Shown here: positions 7,630-15,414 of the stretch, piece after piece | Position numbering within the stretch: the first letter of the stretch is position 1 | Layout: each line of letters opens with the position of its first letter | Assembly (NCBI GenBank): GCA_017553785.1 | Contig: JAFZKD010000049.1 | Location: 1-50,300, forward strand | From: Muribaculaceae bacterium | GTDB lineage: Bacteria > Bacteroidota > Bacteroidia > Bacteroidales > Muribaculaceae | DNA: 50,300 bases | Direction of reading: 5' to 3' | The notes under the pieces: model-generated | Databases searched by the model: none | The model's input: the letters and a program-made list of their open reading frames with translations, nothing else | Told to the model about the DNA's origin: nothing | Translations under genes and position numbers: made by a program

Positions 7630-10350
7630 TTGAAAAGGAGTCTTCATATCATATTGCTTATGGTGGCGGCTGTGACGCTGCTGCCATGCTTGTCGCATGC
7701 CCAGGAGCTGGTGGCTTCGTCGTTGGACTTGAACCAGGCAGTGGATTCGATCGTTCGTGCCGAGGGGGACTCTGTTGTGCGTCCCGTTGCCTCGTCGCGT
7801 GACACGAGTCGGTTTGTTCGGGAACGGGTGGATCTGGACCATATCGTCGAGTTCAATGCCAGCGACAGCATCATCCTCTTTGGCCGCAACCATGCGGTGA
7901 TGTATGGCAACGGTAAGATTCTGTATGGAGACATCGATATGACTGCCGCTCAAATCAGCATGGATATGGACAGCAGCCAGGTGCAGGCGATCGGTGTGCC
8001 TGACAGTGTGGGCGAACTCGTTGGTAGTCCCGTCTTCAAGGATAATAGCGGCGAGTACCAGTCGAGGGTGATGAAGTATAATTTCAAGACGAAGAGAGGG
8101 TACATCACCGATATCGTTACCGAGCAGGGTGAGGGTTACCTGACTGGCGGCATCACCAAGAAGACCGAGGATGATTACTATTACATCAAGGACGGCCGCT
8201 ACACCACCTGCGATGACCATGAACACCCGCATTTCTACTTTCAGTTGACCAAAGCCAAGGTGAAACCCAAGCAGAACGTTGTCACTGGACCCGCCTACAT
8301 GGTGCTTGAGGATCTGCCGTTGCCCATCGCGGTGCCCTTCGGCTATTTTCCGTTTAGTGAAAAGTACCAGAGCGGTATCCTTGTGCCCACTTTTGGCGAA
8401 GATTATAACCGTGGTTTTTATCTGCGCAACGGTGGCTATTATCTGGCATTGAGCGAACATGCCGACTTGGCGATCACGGGCGAGATCTATACCCGAGGCT
8501 CATGGGGCCTCTCGGCACAGTCATCCTATTCATGGCGTTACAAGCATTCCGGTTCATTCAGTGTCAATTACCTGACGACGGTCACGGGAGTGAAAGGCGA
8601 CTTGGATTACAACAAGATGCACAATTTTCAAGTGCTGTGGAGCCATAGTCAAAGCCAGAAGGCGAATCCCTACCTGTCGTTCTCGGCAAGTGTGAACTTT
8701 GCCACGACGGGATATGCCCGTAATAGCCTGAACACCTATTATACCAACGCTTTCACCGAGAACACCAAGAGCAGTTCAGTCAACTTGACCTATAAGGTGC
8801 CCAACAGCAAATGGTCAATCTCCTCAACGGCTAACGTGTCGCAACGAACCGCCGACTCGACCATCACGGTCTCGTTTCCCAATTTCACCATCAACATGAG
8901 CCAGACCGCTCCATTCAAGCGTAAGCACGCTGTGGGCGATGAGCGGTGGTACGAGAAAATCAAGGTGAGCTATTCGGGACGTTTCCAAAACTCGTTGACG
9001 GCCAAGCAGGACGAATTCCTGCACAAGAGTCTGGTTAAGGACTGGCGCAACGGCATGAGCCACACAATGCCCGTTCAGGCCACGTTCAACGTGATGAAGT
9101 ATTTCAACATCACGCCGTCGATTACCATGAACGACCGCATGTACACCAGCAAGATCAGCCAGCAATGGGATCCGAATGTCAGTGCTGTGGTGAGGGACAC
9201 GACTTACGGTTTTTACAATATCTTTGACTTTAACTTTGCCCTCTCGCTAAGCACTAAGGTATATGGCTTTTTCAAGCCCTTCAAGTTTTTGGGCAAGTTG
9301 AGCGAGAAGCTGATGATGGTGCGTCATGTGATGACACCGTCCGTTTCGTTCTCGGCTTCACCTGATTTTGGAGACCCGTTCTGGGGTTACTATGGTAACT
9401 ATGAGCGTGTAATGAGTGACGGCACCCGATCGCCTGTGCGTTACAGCTATTTCCAGCATGGTCTTTACGGTAATGCGCCAAGCGGCAAGTCGGGAACACT
9501 GTCGTTCAATATCGCCAATAACCTGGAGGCCAAAGTAAAGAGTGAGAACGACAGCACGGGGTTTAAGAAAATCTCTCTCATCGAGAATTTCACATTGAAC
9601 CAGTCGTGTAATCTTGCTGCAGATTCTCTAAAGTGGAGTAACTTGAACACCAGTATCATGCTGCGCTTGACGAGAGGATTTAACCTTAACCTGAATGCCA
9701 CGTGGGATGTCTATAAGTATGCCCTTAACGAGTCGGGCACTCCTGTCAGAGTCGATAAACTGCGCCTCTTCAACGGTGGCGGATGGGGTCGCTTGTCCAG
9801 CACGGGAACATCCTTCTCCTATACATTCAACAACGACACGTTCAAGCGCAAGAAGAGCCAGAACAACAAAGAGAACACCAAAGCCCCAGAGGGCTCACTT
9901 GATCGCGATAGTCGCAATGCCGACGAAAACGAAGATGAAGGAACGGGTCCAACCACCGACCTGGAACTCATTGACGGATATGCCAAGTGGGATTGCCCGT
10001 GGAACCTGACCGTCAATTACTCACTCGCTTACGGCTACGGCACTTTCAACTACGATAAGTTGGAGTACAATGGCCGCTGGACCCAAAATCTGAGCATGAA
10101 CGCCAGCATCAGACCCACCAAGAACTGGTCATTATCGGCTTCGGCAAGTTACAACTTCGACACCCATAAGATCGCCTACATGAACTGCTCTATCTCACGG
10201 CAGATGCACTGTTTCGAGATGAGTGCCAGTTTTGTCCCTGTGGGTCCCTACAAGAGTTATAATTTCCACATCGCTGTCAAGTCCTCGATTTTGCAGGACG
10301 TGAAGTATGACAAGCATTCCAGCATGAGCAATGGTGTCACTTGGTACTAG
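7630..10350 (+). CDS. lptD: LPS-assembly outer-membrane protein LptD (Bacteroidetes type)
   Basis: LptD is the outer-membrane barrel that inserts lipopolysaccharide into the outer leaflet. The protein opens with a signal peptide, MKRSLHIILLMVAAV then ...LSHA before Q, if translation starts at TTG 7630. The next ATG, 7660, would remove the basic n-region. An OstA-like beta-jellyroll part with the YGNGKILYGDIDM segment follows, then a long barrel with alternating aromatic strands. A Lys/Glu/Asn-rich stretch (codons at about 9840-9950) looks like a disordered loop. Predicted length is 906 residues, usual for the Bacteroidetes form. The last 20 bases overlap the next gene. The family call is firm; the start codon is inferred. 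Confidence 0.88.
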   Translation: MKRSLHIILLMVAAVTLLPCLSHAQELVASSLDLNQAVDSIVRAEGDSVVRPVASSRDTSRFVRERVDLDHIVEFNASDSIILFGRNHAVMYGNGKILYGDIDMTAAQISMDMDSSQVQAIGVPDSVGELVGSPVFKDNSGEYQSRVMKYNFKTKRGYITDIVTEQGEGYLTGGITKKTEDDYYYIKDGRYTTCDDHEHPHFYFQLTKAKVKPKQNVVTGPAYMVLEDLPLPIAVPFGYFPFSEKYQSGILVPTFGEDYNRGFYLRNGGYYLALSEHADLAITGEIYTRGSWGLSAQSSYSWRYKHSGSFSVNYLTTVTGVKGDLDYNKMHNFQVLWSHSQSQKANPYLSFSASVNFATTGYARNSLNTYYTNAFTENTKSSSVNLTYKVPNSKWSISSTANVSQRTADSTITVSFPNFTINMSQTAPFKRKHAVGDERWYEKIKVSYSGRFQNSLTAKQDEFLHKSLVKDWRNGMSHTMPVQATFNVMKYFNITPSITMNDRMYTSKISQQWDPNVSAVVRDTTYGFYNIFDFNFALSLSTKVYGFFKPFKFLGKLSEKLMMVRHVMTPSVSFSASPDFGDPFWGYYGNYERVMSDGTRSPVRYSYFQHGLYGNAPSGKSGTLSFNIANNLEAKVKSENDSTGFKKISLIENFTLNQSCNLAADSLKWSNLNTSIMLRLTRGFNLNLNATWDVYKYALNESGTPVRVDKLRLFNGGGWGRLSSTGTSFSYTFNNDTFKRKKSQNNKENTKAPEGSLDRDSRNADENEDEGTGPTTDLELIDGYAKWDCPWNLTVNYSLAYGYGTFNYDKLEYNGRWTQNLSMNASIRPTKNWSLSASASYNFDTHKIAYMNCSISRQMHCFEMSASFVPVGPYKSYNFHIAVKSSILQDVKYDKHSSMSNGVTWY

Positions 10351-10999
10351 AATCTTTACGCTCTTACTAACGGCTATTTCCGCTTTGACACTATCAGCAG
10401 TAGAGTTGCAGGAGGGCGACCTGCTGTTTTGCTGCGCTGATTCGGCAAATGCCATCACCGATGTTACACAAGGGTATCACGGCTTGCTGATCGACCATGT
10501 GGCAGTTGTCCATCGCATCGGCGGCGATGACGGATTGCTGTATGTCATCGAGGCGAAGAAACCGGCCGTCAGCCTTACTCCCATTGATACATTTTGGAAC
10601 GAGAACCCTGGCGGCGTTTTGATCTGCAGGGTGAATACCGATGTGGACATCCGTCAATCAGTCAAGCGATGCCTCATGATGGTGGGAAAGCCCTACGATG
10701 ACTTATTTCTACCGGGCGACAGTGCCATCTATTGCAGCGAATTGGTGCAAATGAACTATGTCGATTCACAAGGTGAACTCATTTTTGAACCTGTTCCCAT
10801 GTCATTTCATGACGCCACAGGTCAGGTGACTGAGTACTGGCGTGATTTTTATGCCGGGCGTGGCATGACCGTTCCCGAGGGAGCTCTTGGCTCCAACCCT
10901 GGCGAGTTGTCTCTTCGTCCCCAAATCAAAAACATTGCCTATCGGCTAGGTCATACCCGATTGGACAAAAATCTATATAAAAAAACAGGCGACCAGTAG
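10331..10999 (+). CDS. YiiX/YebB-like permuted NlpC/P60 (C92) amidase
   Basis: This is a putative periplasmic or secreted papain-like cysteine amidase. The 222-residue protein has an N-terminal hydrophobic signal (roughly residues 1-23), then ELQEGDLLFC, the His-containing strand IDHVAVVHR, and a C-terminal YCSELVQ. Circularly permuted NlpC/P60 enzymes carry the catalytic His first and the Cys later, exactly as here. Substrates of this family include peptidoglycan peptides and acyl groups, and the sequence does not decide between them. The ATG lies inside the 3' end of lptD (20-base overlap), so expression is probably coupled to LptD. A promoter-like box for the next gene follows the stop. 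Confidence 0.82.
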   Translation: MVSLGTRIFTLLLTAISALTLSAVELQEGDLLFCCADSANAITDVTQGYHGLLIDHVAVVHRIGGDDGLLYVIEAKKPAVSLTPIDTFWNENPGGVLICRVNTDVDIRQSVKRCLMMVGKPYDDLFLPGDSAIYCSELVQMNYVDSQGELIFEPVPMSFHDATGQVTEYWRDFYAGRGMTVPEGALGSNPGELSLRPQIKNIAYRLGHTRLDKNLYKKTGDQ

Positions 11000-11021
11000 C
11001 CGTATACTTAATTCTTTTTAC

Positions 11022-11029
11022 TATCTTTG
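11022..11029 (+). promoter_or_regulatory. -7 box before the LysE-type exporter
   Basis: TATCTTTG within TTTTTACTATCTTTGTTGG matches TAnnTTTG and lies 28 bases before the proposed TTG start. Confidence 0.6.
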
Positions 11030-11057
11030 TTGGTTGTAAAAAGAGTAACCTCCAGAA

Positions 11058-11714
11058 TTGGGTACTATTATATCCATATTAATCGGTTGTGTGTCAATAG
11101 GTATCATCCTGTCGGCACCTATGGGACCAATCGGAATCCTGTGCATCCAACGCACCTTGAACAAGGGCCGCCATTCAGGCTTTTTTACGGGCGTGGGAGC
11201 TGCCGCAAGTGACCTGTTCTACTGCCTGCTTGTGGGACTGGGTATCTCGCTGGTGACTGATTTCATCGCCGATCATGTGAATGTTCTGCAGATTGTGGGC
11301 AGTGTAATACTTATTGTCTATGCCCTGTACATGATTTTCCATAATCCTGTGAGCCAGATCAAGGAGAACATTGACCAGCGTGATGACTACCTGCGGGACA
11401 TGGCCACAGGTTTCCTGTTTACCTTGAGCAACCCGCTCATCATGTTCCTGATCATTCCGTTGTTTGCCCGATTCGGTTTCCCTTTACCTGAATACAAGTT
11501 CTATCACATCATTTTGGGTTATCTCTTCATTGTGCTTGGGGCTTTGATCTGGTGGTCGGTCATCACATTCTTTGTCGATAAGGTGCGCACCCACTTCAAC
11601 ATACGCTCCATGTGGCTGATCAACCGCATTATCGGCATCATCATTATCCTGCTGTCCTGCTACGGTCTGATTACTGGGGCCTATGCCTATCTCCAGGAAC
11701 TCAATGTCATATAA
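11058..11714 (+). CDS. LysE-family membrane exporter
   Basis: A 218-residue inner-membrane protein with about six hydrophobic helices. The first helix contains the LysE/RhtB-type proline signature SAPMGPIGILC, followed by the short basic loop RTLNKGRHSGF and a second helix with GVGAAASDLFY; this pattern is typical of LysE translocators, which export amino acids or related solutes. The substrate cannot be read from sequence. The start is proposed as TTG at 11058, because later in-frame starts would cut off the first helix and no in-frame ATG lies between the promoter box and this point. A GC-rich hairpin separates it from the converging buk. Confidence 0.83.
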   Translation: MGTIISILIGCVSIGIILSAPMGPIGILCIQRTLNKGRHSGFFTGVGAAASDLFYCLLVGLGISLVTDFIADHVNVLQIVGSVILIVYALYMIFHNPVSQIKENIDQRDDYLRDMATGFLFTLSNPLIMFLIIPLFARFGFPLPEYKFYHIILGYLFIVLGALIWWSVITFFVDKVRTHFNIRSMWLINRIIGIIIILLSCYGLITGAYAYLQELNVI

Positions 11715-11735
11715 GGAATTTGAAACGAATAAATG

Positions 11736-11771
11736 AACGGGAGGCTCACGTTGACGTGTCGGCCTCCCGTT
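11736..11771. terminator. Bidirectional terminator between the LysE-type gene and buk
   Basis: AACGGGAGGC (11736-11745) pairs perfectly with GCCTCCCGTT (11762-11771). The loop holds a smaller CACG/CGTG stem. It lies between two converging genes, so it can serve both. Confidence 0.75.
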
Positions 11772-11798
11772 ACGATTAATTGAGACTAGTTTAGCGGA

Positions 11799-12854
11799 TC
11801 AATATTTCTTCACCTCAACTTCTCCACCCAGTGCTGCGGCGGCATTTGCTGCCAGGGCCGACATCTCGTCCTCGCCGGGATAGATATGAACTGGAGCCAT
11901 CCAGCTGATGCGCTTCTTGAGTTCATCGATCATATAGTCCCAGTAGGCGATGCCACCAGTGATGAGGATGGCATCGATGTTGCCGCACAGCACGGCGCCC
12001 TTCTCGGCGATTGCCTTGGCAATATGGTAGATCATGGCGTCGATAACGAGCTTTGCTTTCTTGTCTCCAGCTTTCATGCGCTTGTCGGCTTCAATCATGT
12101 CGGTGGTGCCCAGGTGTGAGAACACACCACCCTTGCCGGATAACATCTTGACGATTTCCTCCTTGGTGTATTCGCCGCTGAAGCAAAGGTCCACCAGGTC
12201 GCGGGCGGGCAGTGAGCCGGCGCGTTCGGGTGAGAACGGACCCTCGCCGTCGAGGGCGTTGTTCACGTCCACTGCGCGGCCGTGCTCATGGGCCGCAACC
12301 GAGATGCCGCCGCCCAGATGGGCGACAATGAGGTTCAGATCCTCGTAGCGCTTGCCGTGCTCCTTGGCGAAACGGCGTGCTATGGCGCGCTGGTTGAGGG
12401 CGTGCCAAATGCTCTGGCGCTTGAACATCGCCAGTCCGCATATGCGGGCGTAATCGTTCAACTCATCGGTAACGACGGGGTCAGCGATATAGCATGGACA
12501 TCCCAAACCCTTGGCGATTTCTCGGGCAATGACGCACCCCAAGTCGCAGGCGTGATGGTGATCGCTGGCATAAGTTGCCTGAATCATGTTCTCGTCAACA
12601 GCATACACGCCGCCGGCAACTGGTTTGGTCAGACCGCCACGGGCGACAACGGCATCAAATTCAACGGGAATGCCGGCATTCTCAAGTTCGCTCAAAATCA
12701 TCTTGCGACGGAATTCAAACTGGTCAATAATATTGCCAAATGGTGCCAGTTCCTCGGCGGAGTGGCGGATGACTTTAATCAAACTGGGCTCCCCATTCTC
12801 AACGACTGCCATTTTGGTCGAAGTGGATCCGGGATTGATAACTAAGATCTTCAT
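11799..12854 (-). CDS. buk: Butyrate kinase
   Basis: The enzyme converts butyryl phosphate (or isobutyryl/isovaleryl phosphate) and ADP to the free acid and ATP, the energy-yielding last step of acid fermentation. It is an ASKHA-fold kinase: the N-terminal phosphate loop ILVINPGSTSTK, then VAHLGGGISVAAHEHGR, and a C-terminal adenosine-site GGIAYWDYM. Length 351 is typical of butyrate kinase, whereas acetate kinase is about 400 residues. It sits 114 bases downstream of ptb on the same strand, and the ptb-buk pairing strongly supports the assignment. Whether butyrate or branched-chain acids are the main product cannot be decided here. Confidence 0.94.
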   Translation of the reverse strand: MKILVINPGSTSTKMAVVENGEPSLIKVIRHSAEELAPFGNIIDQFEFRRKMILSELENAGIPVEFDAVVARGGLTKPVAGGVYAVDENMIQATYASDHHHACDLGCVIAREIAKGLGCPCYIADPVVTDELNDYARICGLAMFKRQSIWHALNQRAIARRFAKEHGKRYEDLNLIVAHLGGGISVAAHEHGRAVDVNNALDGEGPFSPERAGSLPARDLVDLCFSGEYTKEEIVKMLSGKGGVFSHLGTTDMIEADKRMKAGDKKAKLVIDAMIYHIAKAIAEKGAVLCGNIDAILITGGIAYWDYMIDELKKRISWMAPVHIYPGEDEMSALAANAAAALGGEVEVKKY

Positions 12855-12968
12855 ATATGCAGTTTTTAGTTTTTAGTTGTTATTTTTTAGTGGGGCTAAC
12901 GCCTATAGGCTATAGCTTAGGTCTGAAATATCAGTTATTAACAAGATAATCTATTATCTATTCGCTGT

Positions 12969-13880
12969 TTACTCGGCAGCCATGGTGGCTACTGCGAGGC
13001 TGTAGAACTTGGACTGTGCGCTGTCGGCGCGTGAGGGAACCACAGCGGGGCACTTGGCGCCCAGGAGCAGACCGGCAGTGCTGGCTCCGGCAAACAGGGT
13101 GATGGCTTTGTAGAACACGTTTCCGGCTTCGATGTCGGGCATGATGAGCACGTCACTGTCGCCCTTCAGGGGAGAATTCAACCCCTTGGCTTCCAGAGCG
13201 TGCAAGCTGCAAGCGCACTTGGCGTCCAGCGGTCCGTCAACGATACATTTTCCCAACTCGCCGTTCTTTGCCATCTCGATGATGACAGGATAATCCTCGG
13301 TGAATGGGAAATGCTTGCCGTTGACCTTCTCGGTGCAGTGGATGAGTGCCACCTTGGGTTCCTCGATGCCGAAGTTGCGGGCCACGTTAGACATGTACTT
13401 CACCATCTCGACGCGTTGTGCCTGATTGGGGTAAGGAATCACGGCGGCATCGGTGAAAATGAGGAACTTATGATAGCTGGGTATCGAAGCGACAGCAGCA
13501 TGGGTCAACACGTTTCCTTTAGGCAGGATGCCTGTCTCCTTGTTGAGGACGGCACGCAGCAGATTGTCGGTGTTGATCAGTCCCTTCATCAGCACGTCGG
13601 CCTTGTCTTCCCTTACCAGAGCGACAGCCTTGGCGGCAGCGTCGTCGGCATCGGTCGCATCAACAAAACTCATGCTGGCGGCAAAGGGTTTCAGAGCCTC
13701 GTTGGCTTTGAGCTTGTCCTCACAGCCCACAAAGATAGCCTCGATAAAACCGGCTTCAAGTGCCTGTGCACAGGCCGCTGGCGTTTTCTCATCGGCGGCC
13801 CAAACGACAGCCACACGTTTCTTCACATTGTTTTCTTTGAGATGAGCAAGCAACTCATCAAAATTCTTAATGGTATTCAT
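12969..13880 (-). CDS. ptb: Phosphate butyryltransferase
   Basis: This enzyme exchanges CoA for phosphate on butyryl-CoA (or branched acyl-CoA), making the acyl phosphate used by butyrate kinase. The 303-residue protein is a phosphate acetyl/butyryltransferase-fold enzyme with VLMKGLINTDNLLRAVL, LTHAAVASIPSYHKFLIFTD and the C-terminal LLLGAKCPAVVPSRADSAQSK. It has the length of Ptb and lacks the extra domains of large Pta enzymes. The pair has a well-formed promoter upstream (13921-13953). The ptb-buk gap contains a 10-base palindrome GCCTATAGGC at 12901-12910 but no gene. Confidence 0.93.
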   Translation of the reverse strand: MNTIKNFDELLAHLKENNVKKRVAVVWAADEKTPAACAQALEAGFIEAIFVGCEDKLKANEALKPFAASMSFVDATDADDAAAKAVALVREDKADVLMKGLINTDNLLRAVLNKETGILPKGNVLTHAAVASIPSYHKFLIFTDAAVIPYPNQAQRVEMVKYMSNVARNFGIEEPKVALIHCTEKVNGKHFPFTEDYPVIIEMAKNGELGKCIVDGPLDAKCACSLHALEAKGLNSPLKGDSDVLIMPDIEAGNVFYKAITLFAGASTAGLLLGAKCPAVVPSRADSAQSKFYSLAVATMAAE

Positions 13881-13920
13881 TCAATATAAAGTATAAAGAA
13901 GTTAATGGTTTTTGGATGCC

Positions 13921-13953
13921 CAAAATTACTACTTTTTCAGAACATGACCCAAA
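13921..13953 (-). promoter_or_regulatory. Promoter of ptb-buk
   Basis: On the minus strand, TTTG (13953-13950), a 21-base spacer, then TAATTTTG (13928-13921) form a complete -33/-7 pair, 40 bases before the ptb ATG. Confidence 0.75.
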
Positions 13954-13981
13954 ATTTTTTCAACAACTTAAAAAATTTGAC

Positions 13982-13989
13982 TACATTTG
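13982..13989 (+). promoter_or_regulatory. -7 box of tatA
   Basis: TACATTTG inside TTTGACTACATTTGCA, 33 bases before the tatA ATG. The same extended string precedes the small HTH gene at 37.6 kb. Confidence 0.6.
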
Positions 13990-14022
13990 CATTCAACAAA
14001 CAAACATTAAATAAGATCTGAT

Positions 14023-14244
14023 ATGACTTTGAACGGAATACTGGCTTTTTTAAACCTGGGAACAGGAGAGATCATCCTCATTGTGGCAATCATTCTGCTG
14101 CTCTTCGGCGGCAAGAAAATTCCCGAACTGATGCGTGGCCTGGGCAAGGGTGTCAAGAGCTTCAAGCAAGGCATGAATGAGGTTGAGGATGAGCTCAAGA
14201 AACCTCTTGAGGATCTCGACAAGAAAGACGATACAAAAGAGTGA
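14023..14244 (+). CDS. tatA: Twin-arginine translocase pore subunit TatA
   Basis: TatA oligomerises in the inner membrane to form the conduit for folded proteins with twin-arginine signals. The 73-residue protein has a short periplasmic N-terminus, one transmembrane helix (about residues 15-30, [14 protein letters not shown]), the conserved FGGKKIPEL hinge, an amphipathic helix with [13 protein letters not shown], and a charged Lys/Asp/Glu tail. This matches TatA/E rather than TatB, which has a longer acidic tail. tatC follows 93 bases downstream with a perfect palindrome between them. Together they form a minimal TatAC system. Confidence 0.93.
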   Translation: MTLNGILAFLNLGTGEIILIVAIILLLFGGKKIPELMRGLGKGVKSFKQGMNEVEDELKKPLEDLDKKDDTKE

Positions 14245-14276
14245 TCAGTCAACTAGAGCAAGCAAAATAACAACTT

Positions 14277-14294
14277 AAACAACTATAGTTGTTT
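14277..14294. repeat. Perfect 18-base palindrome between tatA and tatC
   Basis: AAACAACTATAGTTGTTT reads the same on both strands and can also fold as a 7-base stem with a TATA loop. A GTTGTT-rich stretch follows up to the tatC start, and TAGTTGTTT recurs at 14314-14322. It could be an operator, a weak attenuator or an RNA-processing hairpin. Confidence 0.6.
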
Positions 14295-14337
14295 CGGTTG
14301 TTCATTGTTGTCTTAGTTGTTTGACAGGGTTGGATCG

Positions 14338-15144
14338 ATGGCCGAGGAGAAGCTGCAGGAAATGTCGTTTTGGGATCACATCGACGCCTTGCGTTCGGTG
14401 CTGATTCGCATTTTCATTGCACTGGTTGTTGTGACCTTGGGGCTGTTTTTTGTCATGCCATACATCTTTGATGAGATCATTCTGGCTCCTTGCCACGGTG
14501 ACTTCGCGCTCTATAGGTTGTTTGAGCGCATGACATCGGCTGTTCCCTGGTTGCCTCAGTTCACGACCCAAGGATTTCAGGTCGAGCTGATCAACATCAA
14601 GTTGGCGTCCCAGTTTTTCATTCACATGTCCTCCTCATTCTGGCTGGCGCTGGTGCTGATGTTCCCCTTCGTGTTGTATGAGTTGTGGACGTTCATAGCT
14701 CCGGCCCTTTATCCCAACGAGAAACGTGGCGTCAAGACTGCCTTTTTTATTGGCTGCCTGATGTTTTTTCTCGGGTTGGCCGTCGGCTATTTCATCGTTT
14801 TTCCGGTCACCCTGCGTTTCTTGGCCGATTACCATGTGAGTCAGTTGGTTCCCAATCAGATTTCGCTTGACAGTTACATGGACACGTTTTTGATGCTCAT
14901 TTTTGTCATGGGTGTCATCTTTGAGCTGCCTTTAATGGCATGGTTGTTGGGCGTGTTGGGCGTGTTGCACCGTGTTTTTTTCAGAGCCTATCGCCGTCAT
15001 GCCGTTGTCGTGTTACTTGTTCTTGCCGCTATCATTACCCCGACAGGCGATCCATTTACCCTGATGGTAGTCTTCCTGCCCATCTACCTACTCTATGAAG
15101 TGAGCGCTTATCTTGTCCCTAAGAAAGTGCCAACGACAGAGTAA
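14338..15144 (+). CDS. tatC: Twin-arginine translocase receptor subunit TatC
   Basis: TatC recognises twin-arginine signal peptides and recruits TatA. The 268-residue protein has six hydrophobic helices, an N-terminal MSFWDHIDALRSVLIR segment matching the family's HLxELRxR region, FVLYELWTFIAPALYPNEK, and GVIFELPL near the fifth helix. The first periplasmic loop is long, as seen in Bacteroidetes. ATG 14338 is chosen over the in-frame TTG 14317, since family members begin close to the FWDHI element. A strong terminator follows. Confidence 0.93.
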   Translation: MAEEKLQEMSFWDHIDALRSVLIRIFIALVVVTLGLFFVMPYIFDEIILAPCHGDFALYRLFERMTSAVPWLPQFTTQGFQVELINIKLASQFFIHMSSSFWLALVLMFPFVLYELWTFIAPALYPNEKRGVKTAFFIGCLMFFLGLAVGYFIVFPVTLRFLADYHVSQLVPNQISLDSYMDTFLMLIFVMGVIFELPLMAWLLGVLGVLHRVFFRAYRRHAVVVLLVLAAIITPTGDPFTLMVVFLPIYLLYEVSAYLVPKKVPTTE

Positions 15145-15176
15145 TTAATCTGCTAGTTTTATGACTCATGGGCGAG

Positions 15177-15210
15177 AACTACCGAAAATGGTAGTTTTTA
15201 TTTTTTTTAA
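15177..15210 (+). terminator. Intrinsic terminator after tatC
   Basis: AACTACC (15177-15183) pairs with GGTAGTT (15190-15196) across a GAAAAT loop, followed directly by TTTATTTTTTTT: a textbook rho-independent terminator. Confidence 0.88.
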
Positions 15211-15263
15211 AATAAAGTTGAAAAAAAGAAAGATAATTACTATAATATATTAAAAAAAACTAT

Positions 15264-15271
15264 TATTTTTG
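15264..15271 (+). promoter_or_regulatory. -7 box of the first dockerin-tail gene
   Basis: TATTTTTG fits TAnnTTTG about 144 bases before the ATG; no clear -33 is seen. The leader that follows is long and very AT-rich. Confidence 0.5.
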
Positions 15272-15414
15272 CACTAAATTTTAATAAACCAAATTCAGTT
15301 TGTTGTTTTTTGTCAACTCAGGCAAATAATTTCCCAGAATTTGGAAGTTAACAAACCAAAGAAGACTATTATTGTATTTATTCATTTTTTTATTAACTTA
15401 AACTTTTAACTTTT

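Noticed and set aside
7591-8460. A 289-codon antisense frame opposite the 5' end of lptD
   Set aside because: It would end within the lptD promoter and has no recognisable domain.
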